Shown here piece after piece: positions 7,980 to 14,761 of a stretch of 64,000 bases of DNA. The notes under the pieces were generated by a model. The model did no database searches. It had not been told where the DNA came from and saw only the letters and a program-made list of their open reading frames with translations. This DNA is from Rhizobium sophoriradicis. GTDB taxonomy: Bacteria > Pseudomonadota > Alphaproteobacteria > Rhizobiales > Rhizobiaceae. The DNA lies in the NCBI RefSeq assembly GCF_003939025.1, contig NZ_RQIH01000020.1:52985-116984 (forward strand), read 5' to 3'. Both the position numbers and the translations under genes were made by a program. Position 1 is the stretch's first letter, and the number at the start of each line of letters is the position of its first letter.

Positions 7980-9895
7980 CCCCGCTAAGGAAACCGCGCC
8001 CGAGCCTGTTACTCGTTCTGGCGCCGATCGCCGGCACTGCTTTTGGTGCCTATGTCGTCGGCTGGCGGTGGCAGGAACTCGCCGCTGTCATGTCAGGCAA
8101 GACGGAATATTGGTTCCTGCGCTTCGCACCCCTGCCGGCGCTTCTGTTCGGGCCGCTCGCGGGGCTGTTGACGGTATTGGCTCTGCCACTGCACCGGCGA
8201 AGGCCGGTGGCCATAGTGAGCCTCGTCAGCTTTCTGGCTGTGGCCGGTTTCTACGCACTGCGCGAATATGGCCGGCTCGCCCCATCCGTGGAGAGCGGCG
8301 CGGTCTCATGGAGCCGGGCACTTTCCTATCTGGATCTCGTGGCCGTCATCGGCGCGCTGATGGGCTTCATGGCCGTGGCGGTCGCCGCGCGCATCTCGAC
8401 CGTCGTGTCCGAACCGGTGACGCGCGCCAGGCGCGGTATCTTCGGGGACGCGGGTTGGCTTTCGATGTCCGCGGCTGCAAAGCTCTTTCCACCCGATGGC
8501 GAGATCGTCGTCGGCGAGCGCTACCGGGTCGACCAGGAAATCGTCCATGAGCTGCCCTTCGATCCGAACGATCCGGCGACTTGGGGGCAAGGCGGCAAGG
8601 CCTCGTTGCTGACCTACAAACAGGACTTCGATTCCACCCACATGCTGTTTTTCGCAGGATCGGGCGGATACAAGACCACCAGCAACGTCGTCCCGACGGC
8701 GCTGCGCTATAGCGGGCCGTTGATCTGCCTCGATCCCTCCACCGAGGTCGCACCAATGGTGGCCGAACACCGAGCCGGCGCCCTCAAGCGCGAGGTCATG
8801 GTGCTCGATCCGACGAACCCGATCATGGGCTTCAACGTGCTCGACGGGATCGAAGCATCCAAGCAAAAGGAAGAGGACATCGTCGGCATTGCGCATATGC
8901 TGCTGTCGGAAAGCCTTCGCTTCGAAAGCTCGACGGGATCCTACTTCCAGAACCAGGCGCACAACCTCCTGACCGGTCTGCTCGCCCATGTGATGCTCTC
9001 GCCCGAATATGAGGGCCGGCGAAGCTTGCGCAGTCTCCGCCAGATCGTTTCCGAACCGGAGCCCTCGGTGCTCGCTATGCTGCGCGACATTCAGGAGCAT
9101 TCCGGTTCGGCCTTCATCCGCGAAACGCTCGGCGTCTTCACCAACATGACCGAGCAGACGTTTTCGGGCGTCTATTCCACAGCATCGAAGGATACCCAGT
9201 GGCTGTCGCTCGACAGCTATGCCGCGCTCGTCTGCGGCAATGCCTTCAAATCGAGTGATATCGTTTCGGGCAAGAAGGACGTCTTCCTCAACATCTCCGC
9301 ATCGATCCTGCGCTCCTATCCGGGCATCGCTCGTGTGATCATCGGCTCGCTCATCAACGCCATGGTGCAGGCCGACGGCGCCTTCCAGCGCCGGGCGCTG
9401 TTCATGCTCGATGAGGTCGATCTTCTTGGCTACATGCGCGTGCTCGAGGAGGCGCGCGACCGCGGCCGCAAGTACGGCATCTCGATGATGTTGATGTACC
9501 AATCGGTCGGGCAGTTGGAGCGGCATTTCGGGAAGGATGGCGCGACGTCATGGATCGATGGCTGCGCTTTCGCCTCTTACGCAGCGATCAAAGCGCTTGA
9601 CACGGCGCGCAACGTCTCTGCGCAATGTGGCGAGATGACGGTGGAGGTGAAGGGCAGTTCCCGCAACATCGGCTGGGACACGAAGAACAATGCATCCAGG
9701 AGATCCGAGAACGTCAACTTCCAGCGCCGGCCGCTGATCATGCCGCACGAGATCACCCAGTCGATGAGGAAGGACGAGCAGATCATCATCGTCCAGGGGC
9801 ATAGTCCGATCCGCTGCGGTCGGGCGATCTACTTCCGGCGAAAGGAGATGGATGAGGCAGCTAAGGTCAATCGTTTCGTCAAACCCGTGCTATGA
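7976..9895 (+). CDS. traG: TraG, VirD4-type coupling protein
   Basis: This 639-residue inner-membrane ATPase links the relaxosome to the secretion channel. The N-terminus has several membrane segments between about residues 8 and 140. Walker A is AGSGGYKTT at 227-235, and Walker B is in ALFMLDEVDLLGYM near 470. Length and motif order match rhizobial TraG. It is the last gene of the traCDG operon and overlaps traD by four bases. Its partners are the VirB proteins encoded at 17.3-27.5 kb. Confidence 0.95.
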   Translation: MTPLRKPRPSLLLVLAPIAGTAFGAYVVGWRWQELAAVMSGKTEYWFLRFAPLPALLFGPLAGLLTVLALPLHRRRPVAIVSLVSFLAVAGFYALREYGRLAPSVESGAVSWSRALSYLDLVAVIGALMGFMAVAVAARISTVVSEPVTRARRGIFGDAGWLSMSAAAKLFPPDGEIVVGERYRVDQEIVHELPFDPNDPATWGQGGKASLLTYKQDFDSTHMLFFAGSGGYKTTSNVVPTALRYSGPLICLDPSTEVAPMVAEHRAGALKREVMVLDPTNPIMGFNVLDGIEASKQKEEDIVGIAHMLLSESLRFESSTGSYFQNQAHNLLTGLLAHVMLSPEYEGRRSLRSLRQIVSEPEPSVLAMLRDIQEHSGSAFIRETLGVFTNMTEQTFSGVYSTASKDTQWLSLDSYAALVCGNAFKSSDIVSGKKDVFLNISASILRSYPGIARVIIGSLINAMVQADGAFQRRALFMLDEVDLLGYMRVLEEARDRGRKYGISMMLMYQSVGQLERHFGKDGATSWIDGCAFASYAAIKALDTARNVSAQCGEMTVEVKGSSRNIGWDTKNNASRRSENVNFQRRPLIMPHEITQSMRKDEQIIIVQGHSPIRCGRAIYFRRKEMDEAAKVNRFVKPVL

Positions 9896-9903
9896 TCGTG
9901 GTT

Positions 9904-10173
9904 TTATGAGCGGCCCACCTCGTCCTCGCCGGCATAGGCGTCGACGGCGTTTTCGAGTTCGGCAAAAAGCTCGTCGGGCATCGTTTCGATAGTGCCGACG
10001 GTGCGTCGGTCTGCCTGCCTGATCAGTTGCTGATAATCTTCGATATTGAGGAGAACCAGCCGGGGTTTGTTCCGCTGGGTGATCGTCACCGGATGACGCA
10101 GCGCCTCGGCGATGATGTCGCTGGATTTACGTGGGAGGTCACTGGTTGAATACGTCCCGCTTGGCTTCGGCAT
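9904..10173 (-). CDS. Phd/YefM-type antitoxin without a partner toxin
   Basis: An 89-residue protein with the Phd/YefM fold signature: TYSTSDLPRKSSDIIAEAL, then PVTITQRNKPRLVLLNIEDY at about residues 10-50. Such proteins bind their own promoter and neutralise a RelE/Doc-type toxin. No toxin-like frame lies on either side; traG converges from the left and two unknown small genes lie upstream. The ATG at 10173 has AAGGAAG upstream. Direct TGTAAAT repeats at about 10204-10222 may be its operator. It is either an orphan left after toxin loss or a regulator in its own right. Confidence 0.8.
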   Translation of the reverse strand: MPKPSGTYSTSDLPRKSSDIIAEALRHPVTITQRNKPRLVLLNIEDYQQLIRQADRRTVGTIETMPDELFAELENAVDAYAGEDEVGRS

Positions 10174-10282
10174 ATGGGCTTCCTTGTTGCTATCGCTGGG
10201 ATTTACAGCATTTACAACATTACTGCGATTGTTGTGAAACTTCGCAGCCGTCCTTCCTCGGCCCACTTGAGGGCCATCGGCA

Positions 10283-10315
10283 ACTGAGAGGCAACCTCGT
10301 CTGTCGCCTCTCAGT
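10283..10315 (-). terminator. Terminator-like hairpin
   Basis: A perfect 10-bp stem (ACTGAGAGGC / GCCTCTCAGT, 10283-10292 and 10306-10315) with a 13-nt loop lies 17 bases beyond the stop of the leftward 54-residue gene. There is no strong T-run, so termination efficiency is uncertain. Confidence 0.5.
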
Positions 10316-10331
10316 ATGTGAGATGGTGCTG

Positions 10332-10496
10332 CTACCACCATGACCAAACGGCGCGCCCCGCATAGACCGGGATGCGAGTTGCCAACGTGATATCCTTGAT
10401 GATCGGCGCCAGCGAGCCGAGTTCGTCCGCAATCAGCGCAACGAGCTCAGGATAGTTGATATCGACGCCAGTGTCGTCGGCAGCCCAAGCGCTCAT
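10332..10496 (-). CDS. Small hypothetical protein (54 aa)
   Basis: A 54-residue product, MSAWAADDTGVDINYPEL to RAVWSWW, acidic in its first half and aromatic at the end. Its ATG overlaps the stop of the upstream gene as ATGA, so the two are almost certainly co-translated. The conserved-looking pattern and tight coupling argue for a real gene. I recognise no family. It is the second gene of a two-gene leftward operon preceded by the hairpin at 10869-10971. Confidence 0.6.
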   Translation of the reverse strand: MSAWAADDTGVDINYPELVALIADELGSLAPIIKDITLATRIPVYAGRAVWSWW

Positions 10497-10813
10497 CCAA
10501 TCGCCGCCGTTGACGCGGAATTCACGCGTGTCGTAATCAATTCGAGTTCGTCCAGCAGATTGATAGTGAAGCGCCCGAAAATCTCGATCTCGCCCTCCAG
10601 CTGATATTCGGCGAATTCATCCTCCCCGATGAGAACACTTCGTTCCAATTCCATGATGACGCGGATCCGATCGATTGCCGCGTCGAGCCCCTCAACCAGG
10701 CGATCGTGAAGCTCTCGCGAAAAATCGCTGTCGCAGCCGAAGCGGTTTGCCAGGACCCCGAGCCGGAAGCCGGCAAGCTTGGTGTAGAGCATGAGGTTCT
10801 GATCGGTTGTCAC
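10493..10813 (-). CDS. Hypothetical protein (106 aa), leading-region operon
   Basis: This 106-residue, mostly helical protein begins VTTDQNLMLYTKLAGFRLG and continues with acidic helices (LHDRLVEGLDAAIDRIRVIM, then FAEYQLEGEIEIFGRFTINL). I chose the GTG at 10813 because AAGGAGAT lies eight bases upstream; the same frame extends further up without a ribosome site. No known family is recognised. A long imperfect hairpin ends 56 bases upstream, a placement seen again for the genes starting at 11871, 12540 and 36586. Expression soon after plasmid entry is a possibility inferred from that context. Confidence 0.65.
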   Translation of the reverse strand: MTTDQNLMLYTKLAGFRLGVLANRFGCDSDFSRELHDRLVEGLDAAIDRIRVIMELERSVLIGEDEFAEYQLEGEIEIFGRFTINLLDELELITTRVNSASTAAIG

Positions 10814-10868
10814 AATGTGATCTCCTTCATCTTGATGACGGAGATCGGCCACTCTGTTGCAAAGAGGG

Positions 10869-10971
10869 GTCAAGGACCGCGGAACGCGGCTCGCAAGCGG
10901 GGGAACCGATTTTTCCAGAGCGCAGTGAAACGCAGCAGCGGAAAAATTGGGGGAGACGCGCCGTCCTTGAC
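10869..10971 (-). promoter_or_regulatory. Long imperfect hairpin A (candidate single-strand promoter or leader)
   Basis: The outer arms GTCAAGGAC / GTCCTTGAC pair at 10869-10877 and 10963-10971. An inner 11-bp stem, CCGATTTTTCC / GGAAAAATTGG, has one G-T pair. The base of the hairpin supplies a leftward TTGACC. Hairpin B at 11929 repeats the same two-stem plan with compensating changes, and both end 56-58 bases before a leftward start codon. Confidence 0.6.
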
Positions 10972-11316
10972 GCCGGATTTGCTGGAGTAAAATTGGACGT
11001 CAGAGAGAGAAGAGACCCGCGGACCCGAAGGGGACGCGACCGTTTCCGGCGTGAGCCGGCAGCAGGTGTCGAGGATAGAACCCCGCCCCGCGGCTGGGCA
11101 ATTCGCTCACGTCATTCCGCGAGAGGGGGCGTGACCGGAGGCGCAGACGGTGTTCGGGCTCCGTGAGCGGAGCGAATAGCACCCGGCCGGCGATTGGCCG
11201 GCTCGCCCAAATCCATGATCTTCGGCTTCGACGATCATCACAAAAATGAATCGGTGTGGGCCGATCGATTCATAAGTGTCGTTAGACGCAAAAGCTGGAA
11301 GAGGCGACTCTCCGTC

Positions 11317-11622
11317 ATGCTCACTCAACCCTATCAGCTCTACATCGAACGCACGGACGCGACGAAAAACATGGCGCGCTTCTACGCGCTCGCAATCGAA
11401 CCGACGTTGTTCGGCACACCTTGCCTGACGCGGCGATGGGGACGCATCGGAACGATCGGACAAGCCATGGTGCATCACTTCGACAGAGAGGAGGATGCAG
11501 TCCGTATGTTCCTCGAACTTCTCCGATCAAAACGGGCGCGCGGCTATAGGCCGAACACAAATGCCGGACGGGAACCCATGGTCCGCGCTGTCCGCGGAAG
11601 TCTTCCTGGTCCTTGCCGGTGA
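11317..11622 (+). CDS. WGR-domain protein
   Basis: A 101-residue product that is almost entirely one WGR domain: PYQLYIERTDATKNMARFYAL, then FGTPCLTRRWGRIGTIGQ with the eponymous WGR, then HFDREEDAVRMFLELLRSKRARGY. WGR domains bind nucleic acid in PARPs and occur alone in many rhizobial plasmid proteins of unknown role. I chose the ATG at 11317 because the domain begins there; the frame is open to 11194. It is the only rightward gene in this block and has no obvious operon partner. Confidence 0.85.
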   Translation: MLTQPYQLYIERTDATKNMARFYALAIEPTLFGTPCLTRRWGRIGTIGQAMVHHFDREEDAVRMFLELLRSKRARGYRPNTNAGREPMVRAVRGSLPGPCR

Positions 11623-11703
11623 TTATCGGCGTGAAGCGCAGCTTCGGGTCGACGCGCCGGTCGATCCGGCGCGCCGGCCCAGGCGAGGAGGCAAACGCCG
11701 CCC

Positions 11704-11871
11704 TCAGAAGGGTGGCGCGGCGTCGATGGCGCCCTCCTGCTCGGCGATCGCTACCCTCAGTTCGGCCCGAGCGATCTCCAGCTCCGCTTCGATCTGGCGG
11801 CGCTCAGCCGGATCGGCGTTTCTGAGCTCGGCCCGCAGTTCCTCAACCTGAATTTCGAGTGCAATCGTCAT
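11704..11871 (-). CDS. Small coiled-coil hypothetical protein (55 aa)
   Basis: This is a 55-residue product, MTIALEIQVEELRAELRN to AIDAAPPF, almost wholly charged heptad repeats that predict a coiled coil. The start at 11871 lies nine bases after AGGAG; an ATG at 11880 directly abuts the Shine-Dalgarno and is less likely. No family is recognised. It is preceded 58 bases upstream by hairpin B, in the same arrangement as the gene at 10813. Confidence 0.65.
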   Translation of the reverse strand: MTIALEIQVEELRAELRNADPAERRQIEAELEIARAELRVAIAEQEGAIDAAPPF

Positions 11872-11928
11872 CGTCGTCATCTCCTGAAATGTGAAAGATG
11901 ACGCCCGGGGTCGTGAGGATCGGGCCGG

Positions 11929-12037
11929 GTCAAGGATCGCGTCAGCGACCGGCGGAGCCGGCGAGCGGAGGAACCGATTTTCTGACGGTGCCCTTCAGGG
12001 CGCCGGCTGAAAATTGGAGGGGCCGCGAAGTCCTTGA
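11929..12037 (-). promoter_or_regulatory. Long imperfect hairpin B (candidate single-strand promoter or leader)
   Basis: The outer arms TCAAGGA(T)CGCG / CGCG(AAG)TCCTTGA enclose an inner stem CCGATTTTC / GAAAATTGG and an apical GGTGCCC / GGGCGCC hairpin. The order and motifs match hairpin A, although most other positions differ, which suggests the shape is selected. It lies 58 bases before the 55-residue gene and again offers TTGACC at its base. Confidence 0.6.
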
Positions 12038-12216
12038 GGCGGCACGAGCCTCACGGCAGACTTCAAGTATCTGGGCAGACAGGGTCCTTGGTCTCGTGTG
12101 GCACGACAGGAGGATTGAAAGCGGGCTCGATGCCCGCTTTCAATCCCGCTATTGCGCGCAAAACTTGAGATACGACGAAGCCGGCCCCGATTGCTCGGGG
12201 CCGCTCGCTTTGTTCT

Positions 12217-12540
12217 TCAGTTCGGGCTGTTCCAGAGGATCACCTTCTTGCTCGGATCGCCGCCGGGTGCCGGTGCGAGATTGCCGAAGATCACACCGAT
12301 CTCGGGGGCCTCAAGCTTCACTGAGAGGTATTCCTCGCCGGTCTGCCGCGCGATGCGGTTCCAGGCGGCGCCGATCTCGAAGCCCGTCTTGCGGTGAATG
12401 ACGCGGTAGTCGGGCGCTTCTTCGCTTGCCTTGCTGGCATTTGGGACGATGGCGATCGGGGCGTTGACCCGGATCGTGGCGAAGACGCCTTCGAGGATGC
12501 CGTCGGTCTTCTGCGTGAGCGTTGCGATCGTGGTGGCCAT
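12217..12540 (-). CDS. DUF736 family protein
   Basis: A 107-residue protein matching DUF736 across its whole length: MATTIATLTQKTDGILEGVF, then the NAPIAIVPN segment, then YRVIHRKTGFEIGAAWNRIA. The family is found almost only on plasmids and integrative elements of alphaproteobacteria, usually close to ArdC, toprim and DUF2493 genes as here; its biochemical role is unknown. I chose the ATG at 12540 because the conserved domain begins there. A long AT-rich hairpin with 23-base arms lies 71 bases upstream. Confidence 0.9.
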   Translation of the reverse strand: MATTIATLTQKTDGILEGVFATIRVNAPIAIVPNASKASEEAPDYRVIHRKTGFEIGAAWNRIARQTGEEYLSVKLEAPEIGVIFGNLAPAPGGDPSKKVILWNSPN

Positions 12541-12610
12541 GGTTGTTGTCTCCGGTTGCTCGGGACCATTCCCGATGGCGCACGAAGAGACGGCCGACCT
12601 GCTGCGGTCA

Positions 12611-12693
12611 GCTCGCCTGAAAATTTTGCAAAATTCTATTTTCCACCAGGACAAGCGAACCGAAATCGAATTTTGCAAAAATTTCGGGCGAGT
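12611..12693 (-). promoter_or_regulatory. Long inverted repeat C upstream of DUF736
   Basis: Two 23-base arms, 12611-12633 and 12671-12693, are complementary at 20 positions. Each arm contains a TTTTGCAAAA palindrome core; the first copy is a perfect 14-base palindrome (12622-12635). The repeat could fold as one long hairpin or act as two operator half-sites. It ends 71 bases before the DUF736 start. Confidence 0.55.
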
Positions 12694-13145
12694 CTTACCC
12701 CTTCAGGGGTTGGCCGCAAAAGCAGGCGGTCGTCTATACGAGCGACATAAAACGGGAATGGTTCGGGGCAATCGAAGGCTGCGACAAACCATCATGGCCC
12801 CCCGGTCCAAGCACTGGGGGATATTGGCCGCGCACTCCACGGACGCTTCGCCCGCATGTCGATCAACATAATCCCTCGCCCGCTCCCGGCTGCGGCAGGC
12901 TGTGAGCACCTCGATAGCATTTCTGCTGATCGGCGAGGTCGCCGCGGCACCGCATTGCCGTCTGCAGACCGTGCTCCAATCCCGGGTGAAGCTGTTCACG
13001 CGGGTGTCGAATGAGTGATCTTCCCCAAACGTGCCCGCTCCCAAGCACCTGAGCCGCCGATGGGTCGCCAGGTACATCGCCATTGGCAAACACGCAACCG
13101 GAACGATCTGAGCCGGCTTCATCCGCGGAGCCAAGCTCGGTGAGA
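12694..13145. other. Non-coding stretch between DUF736 and the vapBC locus
   Basis: About 450 bases with only short unconvincing frames on both strands. A CCCCTTCAGGGG hairpin lies near 12699. I see no recognisable protein family, IS end or RNA gene. Confidence 0.4.
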
Positions 13146-13542
13146 TCACAAGGCAACAGGATCGGAGCAAGTCACAAACGGAATGCCATAAAGCGCGACA
13201 TTTTGATCGTCCGAAACCAAATACGCTCCCTCCGCCACGGCTTGCGCCATGAGCAGATGATCGAAAGGATCGCGGTGATGAAGTGGAAGAGCAGCGAGAG
13301 CGATAAGATGCGCGTCCGAGATATCCAGCCGGTCGAAACCTTGATCCGGCAAAATCGCAACAATCTCTTCGATATCGGCATCAAGTTTGCCGATGCGCAG
13401 CTTCACAGTGATTTCCCAAAGCGAGACAGCACTGACGAGGACATCATTCTCGGGATCGCCGATGGCGACGCGCATGGTTCCCTAGCTTCTCGTCGTCGTT
13501 CAGCCACCACAGCAAGGCATGTGTATCGAGCAGCAGCCTCAC
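13146..13542 (-). pseudogene. VapC-type PIN ribonuclease toxin, frameshifted
   Basis: The N-terminal PIN segment VRLLLDTHALLWWLNDDEKLG (first catalytic aspartate) starts at the GTG at 13542, overlapping the antitoxin stop. The rest, from AIGDPENDVLVSAVSLWEI through LHHRDPFDHLLMAQA to YLVSDDQNVALY, lies in another frame beginning near 13475. The join needs a single-base shift at about 13470-13490. Together the pieces make a complete VapC of about 130 residues, so one indel is the only visible defect. The intact antitoxin upstream suggests recent inactivation. A sequencing error or a programmed shift cannot be excluded. Confidence 0.8.
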
Positions 13543-13805
13543 GTCCCGTCTTCCATGGACTTCAAAACATCCGCCGGCAGACCATCGAAGTCATCGGCAA
13601 CTTTGATCTTTCCGCGCAGCGCGCCTGGTTTCCGCATGACGACGCCGGCTGACGGCGGGCCGATTTCGGCGACAACCTTGTGATGCGACGTCAGGACGAA
13701 CCGCTGGCCGTCTTCGACCTGCTTGAGGAAAGACGTCAGGTTGCCGCGAAATTCCCGCACGCCGACACGGCGGGGAGATGGTATCTGCTGCCGAGATTGG
13801 GTCAT
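13539..13805 (-). CDS. Phd/VapB-type antitoxin
   Basis: This 88-residue antitoxin belongs to the prevent-host-death family: VGVREFRGNLTSFLKQVEDG, then RFVLTSHHKVVAEIGPP. The C-terminal tail (VADDFDGLPADVLKSMEDGT) would wrap the toxin. It starts at ATG 13805. Its stop overlaps the toxin GTG as GTGA, the usual coupled arrangement. A perfect TGTGTACACA palindrome 25 bases upstream is a likely operator for autoregulation. The partner toxin gene is frameshifted. Confidence 0.85.
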   Translation of the reverse strand: MTQSRQQIPSPRRVGVREFRGNLTSFLKQVEDGQRFVLTSHHKVVAEIGPPSAGVVMRKPGALRGKIKVADDFDGLPADVLKSMEDGT

Positions 13806-13830
13806 GGCGAAGCTCCGTTTCAACGGCAAA

Positions 13831-13840
13831 TGTGTACACA
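13831..13840. promoter_or_regulatory. Palindromic operator of the vapBC locus
   Basis: TGTGTACACA is a perfect 10-base palindrome inside an AT-rich stretch 25 bases upstream of the antitoxin start, the usual position for an antitoxin-binding operator. Confidence 0.5.
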
Positions 13841-13889
13841 ATTTTTACGAAATACAAGCATCTCCTTCAGCCGTATGGACAGATGGCGC

Positions 13890-14052
13890 TTACGCGCCAT
13901 CTCCCGCCGCTTGCCAAACGGAGATGCCAAGTCGGCGGGCCTTGTCGGCCAGATTGCCGGCAATGCCGGAGCCGGGGAAGATGACGACGCCAGCCGGCAT
14001 GACCGAGAGCATGTCGTCATTGCGGCGGGAAGCCAGGGGAAGAAACCTGAGC
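13890..14052 (-). pseudogene. DUF2493 (SLOG-like) protein, C-terminal relic
   Basis: Leftward translation gives RRNDDMLSVMPAGVVIFPGS, then GIAGNLADKARRLGISVW and a TAA at 13890-13892. This is the end of a DUF2493 nucleotide-binding-like domain, in which the PGxGI and NLADKAR elements are characteristic. Nothing recognisable of the N-terminal two thirds precedes it, and no start or ribosome site is present. It is a 3' relic of a gene normally found with toprim and DUF736 on rhizobial plasmids. Confidence 0.75.
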
Positions 14053-14191
14053 GACCCGCTGAAGGCCCGCCCGCCGCATGGTAAGGGTCGCCTCTCGGCA
14101 GGCCCGCGGGCGGGCGCCTACCCGTGCGGCGACCGGCAGAGACCGGCCATCCTGTAGGCCCTCACGCCCTCACCTTCCCCGTCCGGCTCGA

Positions 14192-14447
14192 TCATGCGGG
14201 CAGAAAGGCCAGAGCGTTTCCCAGAACGAGCTGCGCCCTGAGATTAGCGATGAGCCGTTCCGGGCTGAGCCGGCGCAGATCCTCGTTGAAGTCGCCGAGC
14301 TCCGGGGCAAGCACTAGCGGCAGGATCCCCAGCGCCTGGGCGCGGCAGCTCAATCCCTCGATACGTGCCGGCCGGCCGCATCGGCGTCAGCTGCGATGTA
14401 GAGACGCCGGCAGCCAGCGGGCAGTCGGAAGGCGGCAAGGTGATTGG
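14192..14447 (-). pseudogene. Toprim-domain (primase-like) protein, C-terminal relic
   Basis: One frame gives NHLAAFRLPAGCRRLYIAAD followed by ADAAGRH, the toprim DxD region. After a one-base shift near 14360 a second frame continues with RAQALGILPLVLAPELGDFN, then EDLRRLSPERLIANLRAQL and a TGA at 14192-14194. This matches the end of the plasmid-borne toprim proteins that usually neighbour DUF2493. The 5' part is missing beyond about 14450. It is both truncated and frameshifted. Confidence 0.7.
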
Positions 14448-14535
14448 CGGTTCAGCGCCGGCCGGCTCGAAGGGCTGGGTAGCACGCGATTAGAACTCAC
14501 TTTATGCTGGCGCAGTCTCTACACTTTGACGGGCT

Positions 14536-14568
14536 GACGTCTAATCAACGCACCGTTGACTTCTAATT
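14536..14568. repeat. Direct repeat TGAC-N-TCTAAT
   Basis: TGACGTCTAAT and TGACTTCTAAT occur 21 bases apart in an AT-rich stretch about 200 bases upstream of the DUF1173 gene. Two helical turns of spacing suggest paired protein-binding sites. Confidence 0.35.
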
Positions 14569-14669
14569 ATCATGATCGTTAATTTTAATTTTTGGAGGCT
14601 GGAATGCACGTATCTTCTTTCCTGCCTATGGCGTTGAAATCGGCCCCAGCGGCCGTAACATTTACATAC

Positions 14670-14689
14670 TAACTATTTTGCGCTAGTAA
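14670..14689 (+). promoter_or_regulatory. Operator-like box upstream of the DUF1173 gene
   Basis: TAACTA-N8-TAGTAA, with TTTTGCGC as spacer, repeats the TAACTA-N8-TAGTTA element of the traC promoter with one mismatch, 73 bases before the start codon. A clear -10 is not visible at the matching distance. Confidence 0.5.
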
Positions 14690-14761
14690 AGTCCGCGAAG
14701 CTCGTGCTACGCCTTCCTTTTACGGTTCGATCAGCCTTTGGTCAGGCAAGGGAGGAACGAC

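Noticed and set aside
8306..9526. A 406-codon leftward open frame opposite traG
   Set aside because: Histidine- and arginine-rich antisense translation with no family; traG carries clear Walker motifs on the other strand.
11101..11177. A fifth hairpin (ATTCGCTC / GAGCGAAT) upstream of the WGR gene
   Set aside because: Only the outer 8 bases pair well, it lies 140 bases from the start and the gene faces the other way, so it does not fit the set A-D.
13680..14157. Rightward frames of 134 and 144 codons near the vapBC locus
   Set aside because: They are antisense to the antitoxin and to the DUF2493 relic and have no ribosome site.
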